From the NCBI GenBank assembly GCA_036524675.1, contig DATDBU010000080.1, positions 23,847-87,846 of the forward strand: a stretch of DNA of 64,000 nt, written 5' to 3'. Position 1 is the stretch's first letter. Each line of letters begins with the position of its first letter. This stretch comes from DATDAW01 sp036524675. Its GTDB lineage: Bacteria > Verrucomicrobiota > Verrucomicrobiia > Chthoniobacterales > DASVRZ01. Below, piece after piece: positions 18,092 through 27,666 of the stretch. The notes under the pieces are model-generated. The model ran no database searches. It was not told the origin of the DNA and saw nothing but the letters and a program-made list of their open reading frames with translations. The translations under genes were made by a program, and so were the position numbers.

Positions 18092-19105
18092 TCATTTCGA
18101 AGTCTTGAACGTGGTCAACGCGATATCCCCTCCGCTCGACCGCAAACGCAGCGCGTGCCCGCCGCCGTGAATGTTGCTTTGGAAGGATGACGACGCCGCT
18201 TTGTTCGTGACCACCTGCCCAAAATCCGTCTTCACCTCACCTCCGGAACTCTTGGCGTCGATATTTGCCACGACGTCAGTCGGCAGGACCACCCGAATGT
18301 TGCCGCCGGCCGTGCTCAAATCGCAATCACCTTTGGGGGATTCTTTAAATTCCACATCGATATCACCACCGGCGGTTTTCGCCTCCAAGGCGCCACCTGC
18401 AGAGGCAATACTAATGTCGCCCCCCGCCGTTTTGATCACGGAAGGGTTTCCGGCATAAATCACTTCGATGTCGCCGCCAGAGGATTTCGCCTCGACGCCG
18501 GCAAGGGCCGAACCGACTGAGATTGTTCCACCCGCAGCCCGCGCTTTAAGCGGCCCCGTTACTTCCTGTACATAAATGTCGCCTCCCGAGCAGACAAGCT
18601 CCGCATTTCCGTCAACCCGCTCCACCGCAACGCCGTCCGCCGCAGACCTAATGGATACATCGCCCTCGATACTTCCAACGCGGATTCCGCCGACACCACT
18701 GTCGATATCGACTGAAAATTTCCTCGGGACCGTGATCTGATAAAAGTCCGTTACGTCTCCGAGCTGCAGACGTGGAAGAGGGGAGGAATCGCGCCGCGTC
18801 TGAATCCGCAGCTCGTTGCTGGAAGTCGTTACGTCGATTTTTTGTTCCGCCAGAGCCCGTTTCGGATCGCCGCGAAGGCTCGTCATTTGCCGGCTTACGT
18901 GGATCGTAACTCCAGAAATGTCCGCAGTTTGCACTTCGACAGCGCCTTGGCTCAGTTTCATCACGAGTTTCCCGCCAGGTTGCATGGGATACGTTCCAGA
19001 GAGATTCTCCGAAGCTGTGCGAACTTTGCATCCAGCCGAAGTCAGCACGAAAACGGCGCCGAATAATAAGATTGCGGCGGATCTCAAAATTTTTCCCATA
19101 TCCAT
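18092..19105 (-). CDS. DUF4097-type beta-helix lipoprotein
   Basis: 337 residues. A lipoprotein signal ends in LTSAGC (Cys about residue 26), so the protein is probably anchored to a membrane. The rest is a chain of about 20-residue repeats, each with a Gly-Gly-Asp-Ile or similar turn (CSGGDI, SSGGDI, TAGGDI, SAGG, TAGGNI, SSGGEV, SSGGDI), as in the DUF4097 putative adhesin fold. Function in this family is not settled. It is convergent with holA and divergent from the DUF2062 gene. ATGs at 19105 and 19099 are both possible starts. Confidence 0.85.
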   Translation of the reverse strand: MDMGKILRSAAILLFGAVFVLTSAGCKVRTASENLSGTYPMQPGGKLVMKLSQGAVEVQTADISGVTIHVSRQMTSLRGDPKRALAEQKIDVTTSSNELRIQTRRDSSPLPRLQLGDVTDFYQITVPRKFSVDIDSGVGGIRVGSIEGDVSIRSAADGVAVERVDGNAELVCSGGDIYVQEVTGPLKARAAGGTISVGSALAGVEAKSSGGDIEVIYAGNPSVIKTAGGDISIASAGGALEAKTAGGDIDVEFKESPKGDCDLSTAGGNIRVVLPTDVVANIDAKSSGGEVKTDFGQVVTNKAASSSFQSNIHGGGHALRLRSSGGDIALTTFKTSK

Positions 19106-19194
19106 ACGATGCAGACAGGAAACAGTTCGGATTCAATTTTTTTCCAAAAACTTCGCTTAGCGTAAGCTGTTGCCCTGTCTGAAGTTCCTTACCC

Positions 19195-19728
19195 ATGCAA
19201 ATTCGCGACAAAGTTCGCCATCTGTTGACCTTGGATGCCACTCCCCATTCCATCGCGATGGGCGCGGCGATTGGGATTTTCTTCGGGTTCATGCCCGTCT
19301 TTGGCTTCAAAACACTATTGAGCTATTTCAGCAGCCTTCTTTTGCGGGTAAATACTGCGGCGGCCATCCTTGCGGTAACTCTGCACGACGTCCTACTGCC
19401 GTTGATGCCCGTGATCCTGCGCCTCGAGTACCAGATTGGATACTGGCTGACGTCGCATCCGCATCATTTTGCGCCAAAGATCCAATTTCATGAGCATGAG
19501 CATTTTCACCTCACTCTCGCAATGTTTAAAGATTGGCACCGAGTCGCGCACATCGGCTGGCCGATTATTATTGGTTCAGTGATCGTTGCCACCGTTGGGG
19601 GCGCCATTACCTACGGAATCACCTACGGCATTTTTCACGCTCGCTATCAACGCCGGATGCGGAAGGCAGAGACACAAGAGATCGACAAAACCCGGTCAAA
19701 AGAAACATCTGTCAATAGTCATTCCTGA
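19195..19728 (+). CDS. DUF2062 membrane protein
   Basis: 177 residues. The block TPHSIAMGAAIGIFFGFMPVFGFKTLLSYF (residues 16-45) is the DUF2062 hallmark. Three or four hydrophobic segments (about 20-45, 52-75 and 125-150) and a His-rich stretch at 87-105 (HPHHFAPKIQFHEHEHFH) that could bind metal. Basic C-terminal tail. Role unknown in general; some members sit next to envelope glycan genes. About 280 bases without a gene follow, holding only an eight-base G run near 19910. Confidence 0.85.
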   Translation: MQIRDKVRHLLTLDATPHSIAMGAAIGIFFGFMPVFGFKTLLSYFSSLLLRVNTAAAILAVTLHDVLLPLMPVILRLEYQIGYWLTSHPHHFAPKIQFHEHEHFHLTLAMFKDWHRVAHIGWPIIIGSVIVATVGGAITYGITYGIFHARYQRRMRKAETQEIDKTRSKETSVNSHS

Positions 19729-20008
19729 CATTGCTTTGACATTTGGCTAAAGTTTTCGTTCGCGCATACCCGATTGCCAGCTACTTTGTGGCACATCACA
19801 AGAGCTCGTTGGACAACACGGAGAGCAAGTTGCAAATCCGGAGATGAGCTTAAGTGATGGAAGATTTTTAGGATTGTTCTGGGGGGAACAGCGGCCCTTC
19901 TCGACTTCGTCGGGGGGGGCCGTATCCTTTTCGGCGCCAAAGCTGAAACCTCTTGTTTGTAATCATTCTCTTGCTCTGGGCCTACTGCGTTTCACTTTGG
20001 GAAAGAGC

Positions 20009-20665
20009 ATGAAAACCAGCAAACGCTCCTCAGTTTTCCTCTGCCTAGTCGTCGCCGTCCTCGTTGTGGCCGCCCTGTTTATCGGCGATTTCCTCCAAAC
20101 CCTCCCGTCCCGATTCGTCGACGAATCCTCCCATCGGCTCCAGTTCCAGGCCCAAAAGCTGCGCGATCAATTCTTCGCCGTCACCAATTTCCAGCCGGTT
20201 GTCCGCATCAAGAACGACGTTGTCTTCGAAAAGAGTGCTCAGGTCGCCGAATTGGCGGTTGTTTCCCGACCGACAGAAGTCACGCGTGAATTCGTCCACA
20301 CCTGGGCAGGCAGCACCAAAAAACTGCGCCTTCGGGGCATTTTCCAGGTTCGCGGCGGTTTCGATCTTCGCGAAAAATTCGAGATTGTCGTTGGCCAGGG
20401 TAAACCCAAAATCCTACTTCCACGGGCCAGGATTCTTTCCGTCGAACAGACCGATCTCCAGGTCGAGGCCTTCCAAAACGGCTTCTGGAACGCGATTTCC
20501 GCTTCGGACATTCAATCTCAAACAGCGGCGCTGCGCGACCTTGCCCGACAACAAAGCGGTCAAGTTGCCACCGAAGCCGAGGAAAATCTCCGCTCACGGC
20601 TGAAAACGATTCTCGGCAGAGACGTCGAAATCATCATCGAATCCTCGCCACCACCGGCGCTTTGA
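20009..20665 (+). CDS. DUF4230-like membrane-anchored protein
   Basis: 218 residues from the ATG at 20009, preceded by GGGAAAGAG; an upstream in-frame ATG at 19844 would add 55 residues with no hydrophobic logic. One N-terminal transmembrane helix (about 6-26), then a soluble domain with REFVHTWAGSTKKLRLRGIFQVRGGFDL (about 92-120), resembling DUF4230 proteins. An acidic helical region and a Pro-rich end follow. Function unknown. Convergent with the glycosyltransferase gene, 13 bases away. Confidence 0.72.
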   Translation: MKTSKRSSVFLCLVVAVLVVAALFIGDFLQTLPSRFVDESSHRLQFQAQKLRDQFFAVTNFQPVVRIKNDVVFEKSAQVAELAVVSRPTEVTREFVHTWAGSTKKLRLRGIFQVRGGFDLREKFEIVVGQGKPKILLPRARILSVEQTDLQVEAFQNGFWNAISASDIQSQTAALRDLARQQSGQVATEAEENLRSRLKTILGRDVEIIIESSPPPAL

Positions 20666-20678
20666 CACCAGAATGCGA

Positions 20679-22160
20679 CTATGGCTTGTAGAGAGCGCTG
20701 ACTTGAATTCGGCGGGTGAAGTTGTGCCCGTCGATACGACCTTGGAGCAGTACGCCCGGAAGGACGTAATCACGCGTCCGAAGTAGCTGATAGCCTGCAG
20801 TTTCGATGTCGGCGGCCGTCAAGCCAACCCAGTCGGGGCCGAGTTGATCGTCCCATACGACCAATGTGCCTGGGGCTGAATCGCGCAACAGTTTCAGATT
20901 CACCATTTTGTCAGCGGTGAACATCGGTTTTTCCTGAATACTGCGGTCTGTAAGCACGCACATGTGCGCGTGACTCCAAATAAAGCGTTTTACCGTCCGA
21001 GGATTTTTTTCCAGCCACTTATCCATCTCCGCAATCGCCACCGCATCGCGCGACCAGCTCAAACCATCCAGATAAACGAAGCTTAGCGTGATCGAAGTCG
21101 CCAGCACGGTCGCGCCGAGGATACGCGCTGTCGTACGAGACCAGCGCAATCGTTGCACTGCCATCGTGAATAGGGTGTTGCATCCGTCCAGGGTGATCAC
21201 TGCAAGGCTCGGCGCAACGCACACCATGTAACGCGGAAATCCAGCGCTGCCGAACAGGCCGTATGCCCAAAAAACCGTATGCAGACCAAAAATCAATAAT
21301 ACGGGTGAAATCACGCACAACCAGTTCCAGTCGAGGCGATTGCGAAAATGCGTGACAAATCCAACGAGGAACGGGATCAGCAGAAAAAGACCGGCAATCT
21401 CCAGGGAGCGGCCAGCGTAACTGAAAAGCGTTCCATTTCCGTAGGTCCCCTGCACCCATTGCGGCGGCCAGTCGTTCTTGATAAAGAGCGGGTCTCCCGT
21501 GATCACCCATGCGGCTGCCCACCAAGCAATGACGCCCGTCGCCAACAGCAACGTTGCCGGGATGGCTTTCACAACGGCAAGGAAGGAGGACTTCTCCGAG
21601 CCGGCCTTGCTCCATACCCGCGCGAGAATCCAGGCGCCCCACAAAATGCCTACGAAAAACCCTTCCGGCCGCGCCAGCGGCAGCAGCGACGCAGCCAATA
21701 TTCCGCGGATCACCCAACCGCGCAGATGCCACCGCAAAGCCACAACGAAAATCAGCGCAAACAGCGGTTCCGTCAGCAAGTCCGAATACAACTCGAAAAA
21801 GACCGGTTGCCCCAGCAGCAAGGGGATCACAAGCCAGGCACGGTCCATTCTCAAATCCTTCGCGAGAAGCCAGTTCTGCCAGGCAACGCAGAGGCCGATC
21901 GCAACAGCAAAAAAGCGCGCAAACGTCCACCCTAGCAGGACGGGGCCTGCGAATAACGCCGTAAAAAATGGGCGCGCCCACACTTTTACCAGGAAAACCG
22001 GATCCTGCCACGACGCCCGCGCCATGAGAAAGTGATATCCGGAATCTTGTTCGGGACTTCCCGGGAACAAAAAAATCAGCGCTACTCCGACCATCGCCAT
22101 AAAGAAGAGGGCGATGGTCGCAGCTTTTGAATCGGAGTGTGTTTCGCGGGACCCGGACAT
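20679..22160 (-). CDS. GT-C type integral membrane glycosyltransferase (ArnT/PMT-like)
   Basis: 493 residues with about ten or eleven transmembrane segments. The first outside loop carries PEQDSGYHF (about 34-42), the acidic motif expected of lipid-linked-sugar GT-C enzymes such as family 39/83. LARPEGFFVG (about 164-173) is a conserved loop seen in this group. A roughly 90-residue soluble tail follows the last helix. Such enzymes move a sugar from a polyprenyl carrier to an envelope acceptor; donor and acceptor are unknown. No polysaccharide genes adjoin. Confidence 0.75.
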   Translation of the reverse strand: MSGSRETHSDSKAATIALFFMAMVGVALIFLFPGSPEQDSGYHFLMARASWQDPVFLVKVWARPFFTALFAGPVLLGWTFARFFAVAIGLCVAWQNWLLAKDLRMDRAWLVIPLLLGQPVFFELYSDLLTEPLFALIFVVALRWHLRGWVIRGILAASLLPLARPEGFFVGILWGAWILARVWSKAGSEKSSFLAVVKAIPATLLLATGVIAWWAAAWVITGDPLFIKNDWPPQWVQGTYGNGTLFSYAGRSLEIAGLFLLIPFLVGFVTHFRNRLDWNWLCVISPVLLIFGLHTVFWAYGLFGSAGFPRYMVCVAPSLAVITLDGCNTLFTMAVQRLRWSRTTARILGATVLATSITLSFVYLDGLSWSRDAVAIAEMDKWLEKNPRTVKRFIWSHAHMCVLTDRSIQEKPMFTADKMVNLKLLRDSAPGTLVVWDDQLGPDWVGLTAADIETAGYQLLRTRDYVLPGVLLQGRIDGHNFTRRIQVSALYKP

Positions 22161-22308
22161 GCTTGGTTGAAACCGAATTCCGCTTCTAAGTCACCGGCCG
22201 TATTCCGGCAAGATGTCACGAAATACTTCGTCTGTCGTGCGCTGTGACTGGTCGAGAAGACTTATTCATGATAAGACGTGCGCTCTTTGTCACAAAACCG
22301 ATTACCCA

Positions 22309-23310
22309 ATGACCTTCCGCCCAATTTTCAGCTGGCTTGCCGATTCCCGAAAACGAACCTTCATCCTGCCAGCTTTAGGCGCATTGATTTTACTCTTTGC
22401 AGGCTGCGCCACGACGGAACCGCCATCCACCCAGAACGACATTTTGGTTCAGCGGACACAGGCGGTAAAACTGCAGATCTTTCTCGACGCCAACCACTTC
22501 GGACCAGGCGTCATCGACGGGCGTCCCGGTGAATTCACCTCAAAAGCACTCGCCCGTTACAACGCTTCCCGCAGTTTGCCAGTCGGAGCGCAACCGGATC
22601 TGAGCAGGATCGAGTCACTGCGGCACTACACAATTTCGGAGGACGACGTCCGCCGCCTCGGTTCGCAGGCGCAGGAACCTGCCGACATTGAGAAACAAAA
22701 AAATCAGCCTTACACGTCTCTGTCGGAACTCGTCGCCGAGCGCTTCCACACCACCCGGAATTTTCTTGCGAGACTGAATCCTGGATTGAACATCAACGGA
22801 CTGCGGACGGGTGACAGCGTCATTGTGCCGAACGTTGACCAACCGTTCATGATCGAAGACTTGCCGGGATCCAAAACAGATACTGGCAAGACGGCACTCG
22901 CGTCCCGACGGGTGACGATCAACCTCCGCGCGCGCATGCTTGAAGTCCGCGAAAAAGACGGTGCTCTCATCGCGGCGTTTCCGATCACACCGGGCTCGAC
23001 CGACCATCCTGCACCGCCAGGCGAATGGCGCATCGTGGGCATAGCGACCTTTCCGTGGTTCCGCTGGGATGACGGTGTGCTGGAACGCGGCGAACGGACG
23101 GAAACATTCTTTAACCTGCCGCCTGGACCGAACAGTCCCGTCGGGATTCTTTGGGCTGGCCTAAACAAACCCGGTATTGGTATTCACGGCACGTCGAACC
23201 CGGACACAATCGGTAGAGCAGGGAGTCATGGCTGCATCCGACTGGCGAACTGGGACGCCGCGGTTTTTCGGACACTTGTTTCCACAGGATCGTCGGTGAC
23301 GATTCTCTGA
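22309..23310 (+). CDS. L,D-transpeptidase (YkuD family) lipoprotein
   Basis: 333 residues from the ATG at 22309; the upstream in-frame start lacks support. Signal with lipobox LFAGC. A peptidoglycan-binding-like region (LQIFLDANHFGPGVIDGRPGE) and a LysM-like segment (YTSLSELVAERFHTTRNFLARLNPG) precede the catalytic domain, whose end reads GIHGTSNPDTIGRAGSHGCIRL with nucleophile Cys309. These enzymes form 3-3 cross-links or attach proteins to peptidoglycan. Acts in the periplasm. Twenty-three bases separate it from moaC, which is unrelated. Confidence 0.93.
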   Translation: MTFRPIFSWLADSRKRTFILPALGALILLFAGCATTEPPSTQNDILVQRTQAVKLQIFLDANHFGPGVIDGRPGEFTSKALARYNASRSLPVGAQPDLSRIESLRHYTISEDDVRRLGSQAQEPADIEKQKNQPYTSLSELVAERFHTTRNFLARLNPGLNINGLRTGDSVIVPNVDQPFMIEDLPGSKTDTGKTALASRRVTINLRARMLEVREKDGALIAAFPITPGSTDHPAPPGEWRIVGIATFPWFRWDDGVLERGERTETFFNLPPGPNSPVGILWAGLNKPGIGIHGTSNPDTIGRAGSHGCIRLANWDAAVFRTLVSTGSSVTIL

Positions 23311-23333
23311 TTTTGCGGTAAGGAACCAGAGCG

Positions 23334-23792
23334 ATGTCCACGCAAGCTCTCAGCCATCTGGCAGCCGATGGAACGGCAAGAATGGTCGATGTTTCGGCCA
23401 AAACGCCGCTTGTGCGTGAGGCGATTGCTGTCGGCAACATCATTCTGAAGCCGGAGACGGTCGCCTTGGTGAAGACGGATGGCATTGCGAAAGGGAATGT
23501 TCTTTCGGTCGCCCGTATTGCTGGGATCCAAGCGATGAAATCGACTGCCTCTCTGATTCCACTGTGCCACACGCTTCCGATTGACGAAGCGGCTGTCGAT
23601 TTTACCTGGACTGAAACCGGTCTCGAAATCCGGTCACGGGTTAAGACAACCGCCAAAACCGGAGTCGAAATGGAAGCCCTTACAGGTGTAAGCGTTGCTG
23701 CATTAACGATTTACGACATGTGCAAAGCCGTTGATAAAGAAATGCGCATCGACGGAATTCACCTTCTTTCCAAAACCAAAAAGCCTCTTTGA
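23334..23792 (+). CDS. moaC: cyclic pyranopterin monophosphate synthase
   Basis: 152 residues. Converts the MoaA product into cyclic pyranopterin in molybdenum cofactor synthesis. Signatures: MVDVSAKTPLVREA, KGNVLSVARIAGIQAMKSTASLIPLCHTLP and MEALTGVSVAALTIYDMCKAVDK, the last with the catalytic Asp and Lys. Full family length. moaB/mogA follows 114 bases later; moaA, moaD and moaE are not in the window. Confidence 0.97.
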   Translation: MSTQALSHLAADGTARMVDVSAKTPLVREAIAVGNIILKPETVALVKTDGIAKGNVLSVARIAGIQAMKSTASLIPLCHTLPIDEAAVDFTWTETGLEIRSRVKTTAKTGVEMEALTGVSVAALTIYDMCKAVDKEMRIDGIHLLSKTKKPL

Positions 23793-23906
23793 TTGCGCAC
23801 ATGTGGAACACGGAATTCGGCTTGGCTTCAGAGTTTTTGCGTAATTGAAGCGCTCAATTCATAAAAAGATTGAAGATCGCGGATTAGCGACGGAATTACG
23901 TGTGTC

Positions 23907-24422
23907 TTGAATACCCAATCCTCGACCCCCAATCCGCATTCGGCAGTCCGCGTCGGCATTATCACTATTTCAGACCGAGCTTCGGCGGGTCAGTATGACG
24001 ACCTTGGCGGTCCGGCACTCGTAAAAACGGGTAAGGCGTACGGCTGGGAGATCGGCGCGGAAATTCTTGTGCCGGACGACGTCGATCGCATCCAGGAGTC
24101 GATCCGTTCCCTGGAATCCCAAGGTTGCTCGCTGATCCTCACTACTGGAGGAACGGGCGTCGGCGTTCGAGACGTTACGCCGGAGGCGGTTCGCGGCATC
24201 ATGCGTGTGGAATTGCCAGGGTTTGGCGAAGTGATGCGTGCCGGATCGATGAAAATCACGCCTAACGCCATCCTTTCCAGGGCCCTTGCTGCCGTTGTTG
24301 GCAAATCGCTCGTGGTCGCACTTCCCGGAAAACCATCAGGGGCTGTTGAATGCCTCGGTTTTATTGCGGCTTCCATCCCGCACGCAGTTGCAGTGGCATC
24401 GCAAAAGCCAACCAGCTGCTGA
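23907..24422 (+). CDS. molybdenum cofactor biosynthesis protein MoaB/MogA
   Basis: 171 residues. Adenylates molybdopterin before molybdenum insertion. VGIITISDRASAGQYDDLGGPAL at the N-terminus and LILTTGGTGVGVRDVTPEAV with LPGKPSGAVECLGF are the family blocks (GGTG substrate loop). The proposed start is TTG, since no ATG lies upstream of the conserved VGIITISD block; a different nearby start is possible. The length and blocks do not separate MoaB from MogA. Confidence 0.9.
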   Translation: MNTQSSTPNPHSAVRVGIITISDRASAGQYDDLGGPALVKTGKAYGWEIGAEILVPDDVDRIQESIRSLESQGCSLILTTGGTGVGVRDVTPEAVRGIMRVELPGFGEVMRAGSMKITPNAILSRALAAVVGKSLVVALPGKPSGAVECLGFIAASIPHAVAVASQKPTSC

Positions 24423-24911
24423 GAAGGAAACAATCCCAACAGGTCGAGGCGGAATCATCAATTGGTCTGCCGGACTGAAAATATTTGTGCCGGGCTTGCT
24501 TTCGCGCTCAATCCCTTTTAGCTGTTGGCTAAGCCGTATTGGGGTCTGTCGGCTAAGGTTTGAAGATTATCCTGAAATTCGAAGAGGGCTGGAGGATGAA
24601 CTGGAGGGAGGCAATGGCCGGAGCTGCACGGCACCGGCGATTTCGCTTCAACGTGGCCATGGCACACACACTGTGGCATCGGGATGAATTTCATCGCTAA
24701 CCAATAAATTTCGAAGGAGGCGATTGCAGCGACAATATCCATTGCTCATTCCCGACTGACGTGCCTCTAGGGCAAAATAAAATCGTTAGTGAAAACTTCC
24801 GGCAAACTCCGTCACCAACTCGATTCCTAACATCTCGCTTATCGGCAACACGCTCTTCGACAAGCGGCAATCTTTCTCTTCCCCAACCCCAAACATAACC
24901 CCTACCATCCT
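24423..24911. other. 489 bases without a recognised gene
   Basis: Six-frame reading gives no protein block I recognise. The right half (from about 24760) is richer in A and T and probably holds the promoter of the caspase-like gene. Nothing else is seen. Confidence 0.6.
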
Positions 24912-26066
24912 GTGAAAAAAGGCATCTCACTTCATCTCGGTCTCAACTATGTGGACCCGAAACACTACGGCGGCTGGAACGGCGAACTGTTCGCCTGCGA
25001 AGCTGACGCCAATGATATGGCGGCACTCGCTGAGTCCCGCGGATTCGAAACGCAGACGCTCCTGCGGGAATGCGTGACAGCCAAAGCCGTCAAGCAAGCC
25101 ATTTTGAGCGCAGCTAAGAAATTGAAGAAAGGCGACACGTTCTTTTTTAGCTACTCCGGCCACGGCGGACAGGTGCCCGATCGCAACGGCGACGAAGGGC
25201 GATTCGGGGATACCCGGGACGCTATGGACGAAACATGGTGTCTTTTTGATCGGCAAATGGTCGATGATGAGCTCGCCGCTCTTTATGCCCGTTTTAAGGC
25301 AGGCGTGCGGATTATTGTGCTCTCCGACAGTTGTCACAGCGGAACGGTAGTTAGGGCGCTGGGGGAACCGATCAAAGCTCGGGTGCGCCTCCTGCCACCG
25401 GCAAAAGCCGCTGAAGTCTATCGAGAAAACCAGGCCATTTATGACGCGATTCAACAAGGAGTGACAGGCTTGGAGCAGCAGACCATCAAAGCCACGGTAT
25501 TGCTGATATCAGGCTGCCAGGACAATCAACTTTCGCGCGATGGGGACCTCAATGGGCTTTTTACGGGTACGCTCAAGGACGTCTGGAGGAATGGGGCGTT
25601 TCAAGGAGGTTACAGGCACTTCCGTGACGCGATTGTGGCGAAGATGCCATCCGATCAGATTCCGAACTATTTCGTGATCGGAGCGCAGAACAAAGCTTTC
25701 GAAAGCGAACAGCCTTTCACGATCTCCGTGGACGCACACAAACCGGGGGCCAATGTAAAGGCGGAAGCAGAGCCCGTAGCAGGCGCGAACACACCTATCG
25801 AGTTCGTGCTCCGCGAGCTCGATATTATGGGACTCAACGAGCCGAAGCCTTCAACGAATACCCAAAGTTTCTTCGCAGAATTTGAGAAACAGGATCGCGA
25901 GTTGGGATTGGATTTTACCCGTGCGGATGCCTTCGTGGACCACTTTTGTAAGGCATTCGAGGGAGTTGAGCTTCGAAAAAACGACCTGATCAAAGGCCGT
26001 TATGCCACGGTCCAGAGCATCGTCGATTTGTGCCTGATTGCGCCTTCACGGCCGGTGACTCACTGA
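24912..26066 (+). CDS. caspase-like (C14/metacaspase) cysteine peptidase
   Basis: 384 residues starting at a GTG. The p20-like domain at about 3-210 has the catalytic dyad His84 (SYSGHGGQ) and Cys141 (LSDSCHSG), with the DGxxxxD-type loop GFETQTLL and a later GCQDNQLS. The C-terminal 120 residues are not recognised and are largely helical and acidic. No signal peptide, so cytoplasmic. Metacaspases cleave after Arg or Lys and often need calcium. Some are effectors in abortive-infection systems, but no sensor gene adjoins here; convergent kbl follows. Role unknown. Confidence 0.85.
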   Translation: MKKGISLHLGLNYVDPKHYGGWNGELFACEADANDMAALAESRGFETQTLLRECVTAKAVKQAILSAAKKLKKGDTFFFSYSGHGGQVPDRNGDEGRFGDTRDAMDETWCLFDRQMVDDELAALYARFKAGVRIIVLSDSCHSGTVVRALGEPIKARVRLLPPAKAAEVYRENQAIYDAIQQGVTGLEQQTIKATVLLISGCQDNQLSRDGDLNGLFTGTLKDVWRNGAFQGGYRHFRDAIVAKMPSDQIPNYFVIGAQNKAFESEQPFTISVDAHKPGANVKAEAEPVAGANTPIEFVLRELDIMGLNEPKPSTNTQSFFAEFEKQDRELGLDFTRADAFVDHFCKAFEGVELRKNDLIKGRYATVQSIVDLCLIAPSRPVTH

Positions 26067-26164
26067 TAGTTTTACTTCAAAGAAATGCCCGGGTACGACG
26101 GTCCTGTAGGATCGAAAGGCGAGATGCGATATGTGATCGCCAAGAATATTGTCGAGTTTTTGGA

Positions 26165-27373
26165 TCAAATTCCTGTCCAGTCCGACTTTCGCAAATCGGC
26201 CAGCTGGCCTTTCACAGCGCGGAATTGCTCAAGGGCAAATTCCAAGTCCTCACGCGTGTGAACAGCGCTGATTTGTGTACGGATGCGCGCCTTGCCGTGC
26301 GGCACCACGGGATAGGAAAAGGGGATTACATACAGTCCTTTGGAAAGGAGTTCCTCAGCAACTTGTGTGGCAGCGACTACGTCTCCGAACATGATGGGGA
26401 CGATGGGATGAACTCCAGGCAGGACGCTGTAGCCGATTTTCTCCAGTTCCGCGCGAAAGAAGCGCGTGTTTTCTTCCAGCCGATCGCGAAGCTCGGTGGA
26501 GGACTCGAGCAGTTCGAGCACCTTGAGAGTGGATCCGGCAATTGCAGGAGCTAGGGTGTTGGAAAAAAGATAGGGACGCGACCGTTGTCGCAACATAGCG
26601 ATAATTTCCTTGCGTCCGCTCGTGTAGCCTCCACTCGCACCGCCGAGCGCTTTCCCAAATGTCCCCGTGAGGATAGCCACGCGGCCCATGACTCCGCAGT
26701 GCTCAGGTGTCCCGCGTCCACGAGGGCCGATGAATCCGACAGCATGGGAGTCGTCCACCATCACGAGCGCATCATGTTTTTCAGCGAGATCGCAAATGCC
26801 GCTTAGATTCGCGATGTAACCGTCCATTGAGAAGACACCGTCTGTCACGATCAGGCGAAACCGGGCATCGGCAGCTTCGACGAGCCGTGCTTCCAGGTCA
26901 CCGAGGTCGTTGTTTTTGTAGCGAAACCGCCGCGATTTACCGAGTCGGACGCCGTCGATGATGCTGGCGTGGTTCAATTCGTCGGAAATAATGGCATCTT
27001 CGGCCCCCAAAATCGTTTCGAATACTCCGCCATTCGCGTCCCAGCACGACGAGTACAAAATCGTGTCTTCGGTTCCCAAAAACTCACTAATTCTTGCCTC
27101 GAGCGCTTTGTGCACGGTCTGCGTGCCGCAAATGAACCGGACGGAGGCCATTCCATAGCCCCATCTGTCGAGCGCCTCATGCGCCGCTGCGATCACCAAG
27201 GGATGATTCGCCAGGCCGAGGTAATTGTTGGCGCACAAATTCAGCACCCGACGGCCGTCAGATACAATCCACGCATCCTGCGGCGTTTCGATCAGACGTT
27301 CATTCTTGAACAAACCCGCCACCCGGATTTTGGAGAGTTGCGATGCCAGATGCTCTTGAAGACGCGTGGCCAT
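26165..27373 (-). CDS. kbl: glycine C-acetyltransferase (2-amino-3-ketobutyrate CoA ligase)
   Basis: 402 residues, PLP-dependent alpha-oxoamine synthase fold. Splits 2-amino-3-ketobutyrate from threonine breakdown into glycine and acetyl-CoA. N-terminal LNLCANNYLGLANHP, MASVRFICGTQTVHK, DDSHAVGF and Schiff-base Lys241 in TGTFGKALGGASGG mark KBL rather than BioF or serine palmitoyltransferase. The partner tdh normally next to it is absent here. Confidence 0.95.
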   Translation of the reverse strand: MATRLQEHLASQLSKIRVAGLFKNERLIETPQDAWIVSDGRRVLNLCANNYLGLANHPLVIAAAHEALDRWGYGMASVRFICGTQTVHKALEARISEFLGTEDTILYSSCWDANGGVFETILGAEDAIISDELNHASIIDGVRLGKSRRFRYKNNDLGDLEARLVEAADARFRLIVTDGVFSMDGYIANLSGICDLAEKHDALVMVDDSHAVGFIGPRGRGTPEHCGVMGRVAILTGTFGKALGGASGGYTSGRKEIIAMLRQRSRPYLFSNTLAPAIAGSTLKVLELLESSTELRDRLEENTRFFRAELEKIGYSVLPGVHPIVPIMFGDVVAATQVAEELLSKGLYVIPFSYPVVPHGKARIRTQISAVHTREDLEFALEQFRAVKGQLADLRKSDWTGI

Positions 27374-27402
27374 GCCGAGAGCTTAATCGAAAACCCAGGC
27401 GC

Positions 27403-27570
27403 ACGTCCACGAAACGAAGCTTGAAAGGGCCGTCTACAAATCGAGTGGACATCGTGTTCCTAGGCGATGGTTACACGTCTACGCAACTCGGCACTTACCA
27501 GGCGCACATCAACTCAATCATGAGCCACGTTTTCAGCGAAGCAGAGGACCCGTTTCCGCGCTACAACAAT
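27403..27570 (+). pseudogene. N-terminal fragment of an M64-type peptidase
   Basis: The plus strand reads STNRVDIVFLGDGYTSTQLG and then a run ending FPRYNN, matching the start of the mature domain of IgA-peptidase M64 proteins, including the NRVDIVFLGDGYT block. The zinc-binding HExxH region and everything after PRYNN are missing; the downstream 100 bases are unrelated. It has no start codon of its own with a signal peptide, and lies between kbl and the mntR-type gene, so it is a relic. Confidence 0.65.
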
Positions 27571-27666
27571 CCCAGCGGCGCGCAAAGTGGGCACGCGACG
27601 TTTAGGTTGCCGGCGGAATCCGGAGCAGCTCTAGGGGATGCCCTAGCAACGATACATGACCGGCAA

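Noticed and set aside
19905..19920. Eight-base G run
   Set aside because: Could suggest phase variation, but it is outside any gene with a clear start, and no frame is switched by it.
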